A DNA stretch of 9,281 bases from an uncultured Sphingomonadales bacterium (GTDB lineage: Bacteria > Pseudomonadota > Alphaproteobacteria > Sphingomonadales > Sphingomonadaceae). The notes below the pieces were generated by a model. That model did not search any database and was not told where the DNA came from. It saw nothing but the letters and a program-made list of their open reading frames with translations. Shown in pieces: positions 1-6,172 of the stretch. The translations under genes and the position numbers were made by a program. Numbering within the stretch: the first letter of the stretch is position 1; each line of letters begins with the position of its first letter. The stretch spans positions 1 to 9,281 of the forward strand of contig CAIKKO010000060.1 in the NCBI GenBank assembly GCA_903828025.1, given 5' to 3'.

Positions 1-428
1 AGCCCCTCGGCCAGCGCCACTTCGTCAAGGATCAGCTCGTCCGGCCCGCCCGCAACCGGACGCCGCCACCACTTCTTGTATTCCGCGCCGTCCTCGAATT
101 CGATCCAGTAAAACCAGTCACCGTCCTTCTGCGGCACCGATTTATCGGCTTCCTTGATCCGCCCGCGCATTTCGCGAAACAGCGTGTCGACCAGCGGCTG
201 CTGCGCCGCCATGCGCGCCGTGAACCACGCGTTTTCGGCTTCCAGATGCGCGAGAATCGCGGGGTCGGTGACTTCGGGATAGCCGGGATCACGCAGCCAA
301 TGATACGGGTCGTCGATCGTCACGCCGTGATGGGTGAAGCTGTGGGGCTGCTTGGCTGCGACCGGCGGTGAGGCTGGGTGCGATACTGGGTGCGATACTG
401 GCGGCGCGGCAGGGGTGGTTTCCGTCAT
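1..428 (-). CDS. ptrB: Oligopeptidase B (S9A family), N-terminal part, truncated by window edge
   Basis: Read on the minus strand, this gives about 142 codons with no stop before the left edge. After a Pro/Ser/His-rich leader of about 30 residues comes HHGVTIDDPYHWLRD, the typical opening of prolyl-oligopeptidase-family enzymes. It is followed by a LEAEN segment, LFREMRGRIKEADKSVP and a Trp/Tyr-rich stretch ending LILDEVALAEG. The E-x-D-x-SVP and LLD-like pattern fits oligopeptidase B rather than true prolyl oligopeptidase. The family cleaves short peptides after Lys or Arg in the cytoplasm, using a C-terminal alpha/beta-hydrolase Ser-Asp-His triad capped by a beta-propeller. Only the start of the propeller region is visible, so the catalytic residues cannot be checked. 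The start is ambiguous: ATG at 426-428 has GGGGG directly against it, and an in-frame ATG at 435-437 immediately follows a TAG stop. No convincing Shine-Dalgarno precedes either. No signal peptide is seen. The gene is divergent from the Xaa-Pro aminopeptidase. Confidence 0.82.
   Translation of the reverse strand, partial: MTETTPAAPPVSHPVSHPASPPVAAKQPHSFTHHGVTIDDPYHWLRDPGYPEVTDPAILAHLEAENAWFTARMAAQQPLVDTLFREMRGRIKEADKSVPQKDGDWFYWIEFEDGAEYKKWWRRPVAGGPDELILDEVALAEG
375..398. repeat. 12-bp perfect tandem duplication in the oligopeptidase B leader
   Basis: TGGGTGCGATAC occurs twice head-to-tail (375-386 and 387-398) and is followed by a further TGG. The unit is a multiple of three, so on the minus strand it adds an in-frame PVSH-PVSH repeat to the poorly conserved leader without disturbing the enzyme. 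It looks like a recent replication-slippage duplication. Confidence 0.9.
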
Positions 429-480
429 CCCCCGCATCTATGGTGTGCAGCATGAGCCTGCAAGGCGGGCGACACGTTTC

Positions 481-484
481 AGGA
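481..484 (+). promoter_or_regulatory. Shine-Dalgarno deciding the Xaa-Pro aminopeptidase start
   Basis: AGGA at 481-484 lies 8 bases before the ATG at 493. This supports 493 over the upstream in-frame ATG at 334. The 53 residues between them lie inside the divergent oligopeptidase B gene and resemble no aminopeptidase sequence. Confidence 0.7.
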
Positions 485-492
485 CAAGACCC

Positions 493-2310
493 ATGCTGAT
501 GAACGTTGAAGTTATGGGGCACGAAGCCCGGCTCGAGGCGCTCCGCCAGGAGCTTGCCCGGCAGGGGCTGGACGGTTTCGTGATCCCCATTTCCGATGAG
601 CACATGAGCGAATATGTCGGGGCTTATGCCCAGCGGCTGGCGTGGCTGACTGGCTTTGGCGGCTCGGCCGGCAGCGCGGTCGTGCTGAAGGACGAAGCCG
701 CGATCTTCGTCGATGGGCGCTACACGCTGCAAGTGCGCGAACAGGTCGATGGGCGGCTCTACAGCTATCAGTCGGTGCCGCAGACTTCGGTCGCCGCGTG
801 GCTGGCGGACCATGCCCCCACCGGCGCACGCATCGGGTATGACGCATGGCTCCACGGCAAAGCCTGGGCCGATACCACCGCCGCCGCGCTGCAGCGCCGG
901 GACGCCGCGCTCGTCGCCGTTTCGCAGAACCCCATCGACGCGATCTGGCAGGACCGGCCCGCGCCGTCCGCCGCCCCCGCACTCGTCCATGCCGATCACT
1001 ACGCGGGCAGTTCCGCGCACGAAAAGCGCGCCGAAGTCGCCACATGGCTCGCCGCCAAGGGCCTTGATGCAGCGGTGATCTCGGCGCTCGATTCGGTGGC
1101 GTGGCTGCTCAATATCCGGGGCAGCGATGTCGATTGCACCCCAGTCGCGCTGTCGTTCGTGCTCGCCCATGCCGACGGCACGGCGGACCTCTATATCGCG
1201 CCGGAGAAGGTCACGCCCGAACTCGCGCAGCACCTCGGCAACGCGGTGCGGGTGCACGACCGGGCGGCGTTCACCGACGCATTGGGCGATCTGGCGGGCA
1301 AGAAAGTCGCGGTCGATCCCGAACGCGCGGTCGCCGCGATCTATGGCGCGCTGGCAGCGGCGGGCGCGGTGCCCGTCTCGATCACCGACCCCACCGTGCT
1401 GCCCAAGGCGCGCAAGAACCCGGTCGAGCAGGCCGGCCACCGCGCCGCGCAGGCGCGCGATGGCGCGGCGGTTGCGCGCTTCCTCCACTGGCTCTCGGAG
1501 GCTGCCCCGGCAGGCGACCAGACCGAACTCTCCGCCGCCGCCGCGCTGCGCGCCGAGCGCGAAAAGACCGGCCTGTTGCGTGACCTCTCGTTCGACACGA
1601 TCTCCGCCGCCGGGCCCAATGGCGCGAGCCCGCACTACAAAGTGGACGAACACACCAACCGCCCCATCGCGCCGAACAGCGTCTATCTCGTCGATTCGGG
1701 CGGCCAGTATCTCGATGGCACGACCGATATCACCCGCACCGTCTGGGTCGGCCCGGATGCGCCGCCCGCCGAAGTGAAGGACCGCTTCACCCGCGTGCTC
1801 AAGGGCCATATCGCGCTCGATCTCGCGGTGTTCCCCGAAGGCACCAACGGCAGCCAGCTCGATAGCTTCGCGCGCCAGTTCCTGTGGGCGGCCGGGCTCG
1901 ATTATGCGCACGGCACCGGCCACGGCGTCGGCAGCTTTCTGGCCGTGCACGAAGGCCCGCAGCGCATCGCCAAATCGGCAGGCGGGCAGGCCGGAACCGG
2001 GCAGGCGCTGCTGCCGGGCATGATCCTCTCGAACGAGCCGGGCTACTACAAGGCGGGCGAATACGGCATCCGCATCGAAAATCTCGTGCTGGTCGAAGAG
2101 CGCGCGATCCCCGGCGCGGAAGGGCTGTTCATGGGTTTCGAGACGCTGACGTTCGTGCCGATCGACCGCACTTTGGTCGAGCCCGCGCTGCTCCTGCCGC
2201 ACGAGCGCGACTGGTGGAATGCCTACCACGCCAAGACCCGCGCCCTGCTCGCGCCGCAGCTGGCGGGGGCGGATCTGGCGTGGCTGGAGGCCGCCTGCGC
2301 GTCCTTGTAA
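493..2310 (+). CDS. Xaa-Pro aminopeptidase (aminopeptidase P, M24B, three-domain form)
   Basis: The 605-residue product has the length of the large three-domain aminopeptidase P rather than the roughly 440-residue E. coli PepP. It should remove the N-terminal residue from peptides whose second residue is proline, using two metal ions. The first creatinase-like domain is about residues 8-140 and the second about 150-305. The pita-bread catalytic domain is about 315-540, and a C-terminal M24-associated segment runs from about 545 to 605 (LTFVPIDRTLVEP, then WWNAYHAKTR). All metal ligands are visible: D401 and D412 (VDSGGQYLDGTTDITRT), H477 (GTGHGVG), E515 (NEPGYY) and E529 (GIRIENL). The catalytic histidines H381 (SPHY) and H486 (VHEGP) are also present. 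No signal peptide is seen, so the protein is probably cytoplasmic. An ATG at 499 is a possible alternative start. The VOC and cupin genes follow on the same strand after 58 bases. Confidence 0.95.
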   Translation: MLMNVEVMGHEARLEALRQELARQGLDGFVIPISDEHMSEYVGAYAQRLAWLTGFGGSAGSAVVLKDEAAIFVDGRYTLQVREQVDGRLYSYQSVPQTSVAAWLADHAPTGARIGYDAWLHGKAWADTTAAALQRRDAALVAVSQNPIDAIWQDRPAPSAAPALVHADHYAGSSAHEKRAEVATWLAAKGLDAAVISALDSVAWLLNIRGSDVDCTPVALSFVLAHADGTADLYIAPEKVTPELAQHLGNAVRVHDRAAFTDALGDLAGKKVAVDPERAVAAIYGALAAAGAVPVSITDPTVLPKARKNPVEQAGHRAAQARDGAAVARFLHWLSEAAPAGDQTELSAAAALRAEREKTGLLRDLSFDTISAAGPNGASPHYKVDEHTNRPIAPNSVYLVDSGGQYLDGTTDITRTVWVGPDAPPAEVKDRFTRVLKGHIALDLAVFPEGTNGSQLDSFARQFLWAAGLDYAHGTGHGVGSFLAVHEGPQRIAKSAGGQAGTGQALLPGMILSNEPGYYKAGEYGIRIENLVLVEERAIPGAEGLFMGFETLTFVPIDRTLVEPALLLPHERDWWNAYHAKTRALLAPQLAGADLAWLEAACASL

Positions 2311-2347
2311 GTCGCGATGTTCGTGGTATGTTCCGACTAACGCGACT
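2310..2347 (+). promoter_or_regulatory. Possible operator or stem before the VOC gene
   Basis: AGTCGCG (2310-2316) and CGCGACT (2341-2347) form a perfect 7-bp inverted repeat. Inside it, ATGTTC occurs twice in direct orientation (2317-2322 and 2328-2333), 11 bases apart. The structure begins at the last base of the aminopeptidase stop codon and ends 7 bases before the VOC ribosome binding site. It could be a regulator site or an mRNA stem. Its function is unproven, and arms this short can arise by chance in GC-rich DNA. Confidence 0.35.
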
Positions 2348-2354
2348 CGCGGAT

Positions 2355-2361
2355 GAGGAGG
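2355..2361 (+). promoter_or_regulatory. Strong Shine-Dalgarno of the VOC gene
   Basis: GAGGAGG is nearly a full anti-Shine-Dalgarno complement and lies 7 bases before the ATG at 2369. It indicates efficient independent translation initiation after the 58-base gap. Confidence 0.8.
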
Positions 2362-2368
2362 CAGAATC

Positions 2369-2743
2369 ATGATCGGCTACGTGACACTCGGGACCAACGA
2401 CCTCGCGCGCGGGGCACGCTTCTATGATGCGCTCGCCGCCGAACTCGGCACCGGGCGGATGTATGAATGGGAAACCGCCATCGCCTGGGGGACGCCCGGC
2501 GGCGCGGCAGGCATCGGCCTGATGCGGCCCTACAACGGCGAACCTGCGAGCGTGGGCAACGGCGTGATGGTGGCGCTCGAAGCCAAGGACCACGCGCAAG
2601 TCGATCGGCTCCATGCCGCTGCGCTGGCGAACGGCGGCACGTGCGAGGGGCCTCCGGGGCCGCGCGGCGAGGATGGCGGGTTCTATGCCGCCTACTTCCG
2701 CGATCCCGATGGCAACAAGCTCAACGCCTACGTGACGGGGTAA
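2369..2743 (+). CDS. VOC-superfamily protein (glyoxalase/bleomycin-resistance fold)
   Basis: A 124-residue single-domain protein of typical size for the family. It opens with YVTLGTNDLARGARFYDAL, the standard first beta strand and helix of a VOC domain. Strand and helix elements continue through the middle (GVMVALEAKDHAQVDRLHAAAL), and it closes with FYAAYFRDPDGNKLNAYV, the standard last module. True glyoxalase I and FosA-type enzymes place His and Glu metal ligands at fixed strand positions. Here the first-strand position carries Tyr4 or Thr6, and the closing-strand Glu is Asn119, so a classic metal-dependent glyoxalase is unlikely. The substrate is unknown. The gene probably forms a two-gene unit with the cupin 5 bases downstream and may be read through from the aminopeptidase. 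No signal peptide is seen, so it should be cytoplasmic. Confidence 0.88.
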   Translation: MIGYVTLGTNDLARGARFYDALAAELGTGRMYEWETAIAWGTPGGAAGIGLMRPYNGEPASVGNGVMVALEAKDHAQVDRLHAAALANGGTCEGPPGPRGEDGGFYAAYFRDPDGNKLNAYVTG

Positions 2744-2748
2744 GGGCC

Positions 2749-3147
2749 ATGACCGCGCACCGGCTCGCGACGCATCCGATTCACCTCGGCCTTGGCGCGA
2801 CCGCGGTGCCGCAACCGGCCTTCACCGGCATGGCGTGGTACGGCGATTATACCGCCCGCCATGCCGCCGACGGGACCGAAGGGCGGCTGGTCAGTGCCTA
2901 TGATTTCACCGAAAGCTGGGACAGCTGGGAAATGCATCCGGCGGGCGACGAGGTGGTGTTCCTGATGCGCGGCGAAGTCGTGCTGCATCAGGAATGCGCC
3001 GACGGCACCACGGCGGCAGTGCGGCTCGTGGCGGGCGAATATGGCGTAATCCCGCCTGGCGCGTGGCACACGATGGATCTCGTCACGCCAGAGGCCAGCG
3101 CGCTGTTCATCACCGCAGGGCTCGGCACCGAACATCGCCCGCGCTGA
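2749..3147 (+). CDS. Single-domain cupin protein
   Basis: A 132-residue protein with the two cupin motifs. Motif 1 lies at about residues 60-79 (WEMHPAGDEVVFLMRGEVVL) and motif 2 at about 96-111 (GEYGVIPPGAWHTMDL). Probable metal ligands are H63, E68 and H107. The usual H-x-H of motif 1 is E61-M-H63, so one of the four canonical ligands is changed. Cupins range from dioxygenases and isomerases to plain binding proteins, and the sequence does not say which this is. A compact acidic beta-barrel with no signal peptide suggests a cytoplasmic location. The start is 5 bases after the VOC stop (TAAGGGCCATG), with AAGG overlapping that stop, which implies translational coupling. The reading frame stays open upstream to 2467, but that part overlaps the VOC gene and does not resemble a cupin. 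Confidence 0.87.
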   Translation: MTAHRLATHPIHLGLGATAVPQPAFTGMAWYGDYTARHAADGTEGRLVSAYDFTESWDSWEMHPAGDEVVFLMRGEVVLHQECADGTTAAVRLVAGEYGVIPPGAWHTMDLVTPEASALFITAGLGTEHRPR

Positions 3148-3152
3148 ACCCA

Positions 3153-3201
3153 GCGACAAAGTGCGACAATAAACCGCCCGCCCGGCATATCTGCGCGACA
3201 A
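3153..3201 (+). promoter_or_regulatory. Candidate promoter with GCGACAA direct repeats before the EF-hand/two-component operon
   Basis: GCGACAA occurs three times in the same orientation, at 3153-3159, 3163-3169 and 3195-3201. The first two start exactly 10 bases apart and the third lies 32 bases further on, so all three fall roughly on one face of the helix. Direct repeats with 10-11 bp period are the usual target of OmpR-family regulators, and this operon encodes one. The second copy also provides GCGACA, matching TTGACA in four of six positions, with a 17-base spacer to CATATC (3186-3191), a weak -10. The site could therefore be promoter and autoregulatory box together. This is inferred from spacing and context only. 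Confidence 0.45.
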
Positions 3202-3284
3202 GTGGAGCCTAAAGCGCAGACAGCGAAAGGAACCGCCCTGCTGGCTGAACTTCGGCCGCAACGGTTTCCGGCGCATTCCGCCTG

Positions 3285-3292
3285 AGAGAGGA
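3285..3292 (+). promoter_or_regulatory. Shine-Dalgarno of the EF-hand gene
   Basis: The purine-rich AGAGAGGA ends 9 bases before the ATG at 3302. This start gives a proper signal peptide immediately at the N terminus. Confidence 0.7.
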
Positions 3293-3301
3293 CCGCGTTC
3301 C

Positions 3302-3970
3302 ATGAAGAAATCAACCCTTGCCGCCACGGCCGCCGTTGTGCTGGCCTCCGCTGCGGCGCTCTATGCCATCTATCCCGCATTCGCGCAGGAAGGCTCTGGT
3401 CCGATGGGCCGCGATCCGATGGGCGATGCCACTGTTACCTGGGCGCAGTACAAGACCCGCGCCGATATGTTGTGGACACGGCTGGACGTGAACAAGGACG
3501 GTGTGCTCAATGATGCCGACCGCGAGGCGAAGTTGGCGCAGATGTTCGATGCCATCGACGCCAACCACGATGGGTCGATCAGCAAGGCCGAATTCATGCA
3601 GCACCACAAGGCGATGATGGACGGCAAGGGCCGGGATGGCGCCGCGCCGCCGATGGGGCCCCCGCCGATGGAGATGATGGGCCGCGGCGGCCGCATGCTG
3701 CACGAAATGGCCGAACAGGCCGACACCAACCATGACGGGTCGATCAGCCGCGCTGAATTCGATGCCGCCGCCAAGGCCCGCTTCGACAAGGCCGATGCCA
3801 ACCACGACGGCAAGCTCACCCCCGCCGAACGCCGGACCATGTGGGCGGGCATGCATCAGGGCCACGGCTGGCGCGGTCACCACGGGCATGGGATGGGTGG
3901 CCCGGGAATGGGCCCGGGAATGGGCAGCGACATGGGCGAAATGCCGCCCCCACCCCCGCCGGGCGAATGA
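3302..3970 (+). CDS. Secreted four-EF-hand protein with His/Met-rich tail
   Basis: The 222-residue protein begins with a signal peptide: K2-K3, a hydrophobic stretch about 5-23, and AFA|Q at 26-29 as a likely cleavage site. It is therefore periplasmic or secreted; there is no lipobox Cys. Four canonical 12-residue EF loops follow: D62-D73 (DVNKDGVLNDAD), D86-E97 (DANHDGSISKAE), D141-E152 (DTNHDGSISRAE) and D165-E176 (DANHDGKLTPAE). They form two pairs joined by a Met/Pro/Gly-rich linker of about 98-130. Loop 1 ends in Asp instead of Glu, which in EF-hands often favours Mg2+ or weakens Ca2+ binding. Loops 2 and 3 share a 12-base DNA identity, consistent with duplication of an EF pair. Residues 184-222 contain five His and six Met with many Gly, ending in six Pro, and could bind a second metal. 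It is the first gene of an operon with a response regulator (4-base overlap) and a histidine kinase. A role as periplasmic Ca2+ or metal sensor or buffer for that system is inferred. Confidence 0.92.
   Translation: MKKSTLAATAAVVLASAAALYAIYPAFAQEGSGPMGRDPMGDATVTWAQYKTRADMLWTRLDVNKDGVLNDADREAKLAQMFDAIDANHDGSISKAEFMQHHKAMMDGKGRDGAAPPMGPPPMEMMGRGGRMLHEMAEQADTNHDGSISRAEFDAAAKARFDKADANHDGKLTPAERRTMWAGMHQGHGWRGHHGHGMGGPGMGPGMGSDMGEMPPPPPPGE
3901..3924. repeat. 12-bp tandem duplication in the EF-hand protein tail
   Basis: CCCGGGAATGGG is repeated exactly at 3901-3912 and 3913-3924. It is in frame and creates the GPGM-GPGM segment (about residues 200-207) of the Met/Gly tail. The length of the tail may vary between strains by slippage. 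Confidence 0.9.
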
Positions 3971-4740
3971 GCCCGTCGATGGGATCAGCTCAGGGGGCAG
4001 CGCCAGTACCCGCCGCGCCTGCCCCCACGCGCGTGCTGGTGGTGGATGACGAAGCCGCGCTGCGCGAACCCCTCTCGGACTATCTCGTCCGGCAGGGGTT
4101 TGTCGCGGTGCAGGCTGCCAGCGCCGCCGAAGCGCGGGCGCGTCTGGCCGAGGCGGCGTTCGATATCGTCCTGCTCGATATCATGATGCCGGGCGAGGAC
4201 GGGCTTTCGCTCTGCCGCCATCTGGCCGAAACCCGGCACCTGCCGGTGATTTTCATCACCGCGCGGGGTGAGGCGACCGACCGCATTGTCGGGCTCGAGA
4301 TCGGCGCGGACGATTATGTCGTCAAGCCGTTCGATCCGCGCGAGCTGGTCGCGCGCATCCGCTCGGTGCTGCGCCGCGCCGCGCGCCAGCCGGAGGAGCC
4401 CGCCGAACAGTTCCTCTATGCGTTCGATGGCTGGCGGCTCGATCCGCTGCGCCGCCGGCTGACCGACCGCGAGGGTGCGGTCGTGGCGATATCGTCCGCT
4501 GAATTCCGTCTGCTCGCCGCCTTCCTCGATCATCCGCGTCAGGTGCTCGACCGCGACCGGCTGCTTGATATGGTGCAGGGCCGCGAGGCGCATCTGTTCG
4601 ACCGTGCGGTGGACAACCAGATCAGCCGCCTGCGCCGCAAGATCGAGCGCGACAGCCGCAATCCCGAACTGATCCAGACCGTCTGGGGCGGCGGTTACAT
4701 GCTCGCTGCCGAAGTGGCCAAGGTTCCGGCGGGTGGCTGA
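3967..4740 (+). CDS. OmpR-family response regulator
   Basis: The 257-residue protein has a receiver domain at about residues 21-135. Acidic pocket residues are D27 and D28 (VLVVDDE), the phosphoacceptor is D71 (LLDIMMP), and the switch residues are T98 (FITARG) and K120 (VVKPFDP). A winged helix-turn-helix DNA-binding domain lies at about 150-250, with recognition-helix region FDRAVDNQISRLRRKIE and the wing ending TVWGGGYML. These mark the OmpR/PhoB class, which dimerises on direct repeats when phosphorylated. About 20 Ala/Pro-rich residues precede the receiver domain, slightly more than usual. The ATG at 3967 overlaps the EF-hand stop as ATGA with no separate ribosome binding site, so translation is probably coupled. 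ATG at 3979 is an alternative. The frame is open back to 3841, but that part only shadows the EF-hand gene. The partner kinase overlaps the 3' end by 8 bases. Target genes are unknown; autoregulation is plausible. Confidence 0.95.
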   Translation: MSPSMGSAQGAAPVPAAPAPTRVLVVDDEAALREPLSDYLVRQGFVAVQAASAAEARARLAEAAFDIVLLDIMMPGEDGLSLCRHLAETRHLPVIFITARGEATDRIVGLEIGADDYVVKPFDPRELVARIRSVLRRAARQPEEPAEQFLYAFDGWRLDPLRRRLTDREGAVVAISSAEFRLLAAFLDHPRQVLDRDRLLDMVQGREAHLFDRAVDNQISRLRRKIERDSRNPELIQTVWGGGYMLAAEVAKVPAGG

Positions 4741-6172
4741 AACCGCGCCGGACAGCGGGCAGCGCTTGCACTTCGCGCGCTGGTGGCCGCGCAGCCTGCA
4801 AGGGCAGATGCTGCTGGCCATCGCGCTGGCGCTGCTGGTGGCGCAAGGGCTTTCCGCCGCGCTGATGTGGCGCATGCAGCATGAGCGGCATTTTGCCGGG
4901 CTGGTGAATTATGCGGCGTTCAGCCTGATCGGCCAGAATTTGCGCGCGCCGCTCTTGCCGCCCGGCCCTCCGCCCGGTGAGGCGCCCGAAATCGGCTTCC
5001 GCATGCCGCGCCCCTTGCGCGTGCAGGAAGAGGCACACGCGCCCCAGCAAGCGGGTGATGAACGCCGACCCGAGATCGAGCAGGGCCTCAGGCAAGTGCT
5101 CGAGGCGCAAGGCGTCGATGCCTCGCGCATCTTCGTGGCCGAACGCGACCCGGACCGCGATCCGCTGATTGCCGATTGGCTTGCGCATAGCCGGCTCGGG
5201 CATTCGCCCGGCGGACCGCATCCCCGCCTGATCATCGCCGCGATCGGGCGCAGCGACGGCACCTGGCTGACCGCGCGGCTGCTTGCCCCGCGCACCGAGC
5301 GCGCGGTGCTGCTGTCGCTCGTGCTGCAGACCTTGCTGCTCTATCTCGTGCTGGTCGGCGCAGTCGCGCTGATCCTGCGGCGCATCGCGCGGCCGCTGAA
5401 AGCGCTGACCCAGCAGGTCGAGGCCTTTGCCCGCTCGCGCGCCCCCGCCGGGCAGCTGGAGCCGGAAGGGCCCGAGGATATCCAGCGCCTGATCGTGGCG
5501 CACAATGCGATGGAGCGCCGCGTCGGCGCGCTGCTCGATGAGAAAGACGTGATGCTCGGCGCAATCGGGCATGATCTCAAAACCCCGCTCGCCGCGCTGC
5601 GCGTGCGGATCGAGGCGGTGGAGGACGATGTCGAGCGCGGGCGGATGGCGGCGGGGATCGAGGACATCAACCGCTCGCTCGACGATATCCTGAGCCTGGC
5701 CCGCGTCGGCCGCCCGTCGGACCCGCTCGAGCCGACCGAACTGTCCGCGCTCGTTGCCGATGTGATGGGCGAATACGAGGACATGGGCGAGGACGTGACG
5801 CTGGGGCAGGCCGACCGCATGGTCATGCCGCTGCGCGCCACCTGGCTGCGCCGCGCGCTGCGCAATCTGGTCTCGAACGCGCTGCGCTATGGCCACCGCG
5901 CGCGGGTGACCCTTGAGCGCGTGGGGCGCGAGGCGGTGCTGCGCGTGGAGGATGATGGCCCCGGCATTCCCGATGGCGAAATCGCGCGGATGCTGGAGCC
6001 GTTCACCCGGCTCGAAGCCTCACGCAATTCGGCCACCGGCGGCACCGGGCTCGGCCTCACGCTCGCGCGCGCCATCGCCGATCAGCACGGGGGCGCGCTG
6101 TCGCTGGCAAACCGGATGGAGCACGGCGCGGTTGCGGGCCTGACCGCGACACTGCGGCTTCCTTTGGATTGA
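4733..6172 (+). CDS. Membrane sensor histidine kinase
   Basis: The 479-residue product starts at GTG 4733, inside the end of the regulator gene, with AAGG at 4720-4723 as a possible ribosome binding site. Transmembrane helix 1 is about 26-46 and helix 2 about 191-216. They flank a periplasmic region of about 145 residues that I do not recognise. It includes a Pro-rich segment (about 73-96) and a D/R/H-rich part (about 138-165). A HAMP domain follows from about 212 (RRIARPLKAL). The HisKA phosphoacceptor is H280 (AIGHDLKTPL). The ATPase domain shows the N box (NLVSNALRYG, N382), G1 box (DDGPGIPD, 407-414), F box (EPFTRL) and G2 box (GGTGLGL, 436-442). All catalytic motifs are intact. It should autophosphorylate and pass phosphate to D71 of the overlapping regulator. 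The stimulus is unknown; the upstream EF-hand gene suggests a divalent cation or envelope signal. About 160 bases separate it from the next gene, with no clear terminator. Confidence 0.94.
   Translation: MAETAPDSGQRLHFARWWPRSLQGQMLLAIALALLVAQGLSAALMWRMQHERHFAGLVNYAAFSLIGQNLRAPLLPPGPPPGEAPEIGFRMPRPLRVQEEAHAPQQAGDERRPEIEQGLRQVLEAQGVDASRIFVAERDPDRDPLIADWLAHSRLGHSPGGPHPRLIIAAIGRSDGTWLTARLLAPRTERAVLLSLVLQTLLLYLVLVGAVALILRRIARPLKALTQQVEAFARSRAPAGQLEPEGPEDIQRLIVAHNAMERRVGALLDEKDVMLGAIGHDLKTPLAALRVRIEAVEDDVERGRMAAGIEDINRSLDDILSLARVGRPSDPLEPTELSALVADVMGEYEDMGEDVTLGQADRMVMPLRATWLRRALRNLVSNALRYGHRARVTLERVGREAVLRVEDDGPGIPDGEIARMLEPFTRLEASRNSATGGTGLGLTLARAIADQHGGALSLANRMEHGAVAGLTATLRLPLD

Noticed and set aside
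334..492. Upstream in-frame start for the Xaa-Pro aminopeptidase
   Set aside because: It would lie inside the oligopeptidase B coding region, lacks a family-like sequence, and the AGGA before 493 supports the shorter start.
289..2370. A 693-codon open frame on the minus strand, opposite the Xaa-Pro aminopeptidase
   Set aside because: Its composition is Arg/Ala/Gly/His/Asp-rich with no recognisable domain, and the opposite strand encodes a complete M24B enzyme. It is a codon-bias shadow in GC-rich DNA.
2467..2748. Extended N terminus of the cupin
   Set aside because: It overlaps the VOC gene out of frame and has Arg-rich shadow composition; ATG 2749 fits the family length.
3841..3966. Extended N terminus of the response regulator
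   Set aside because: The extra 42 residues are a frame shadow of the EF-hand tail; ATG 3967 gives the usual ATGA overlap and a normal receiver position.
4622..5896. A 424-codon minus-strand frame opposite the histidine kinase
   Set aside because: Same reason: low-quality composition, and every kinase motif is intact on the plus strand.
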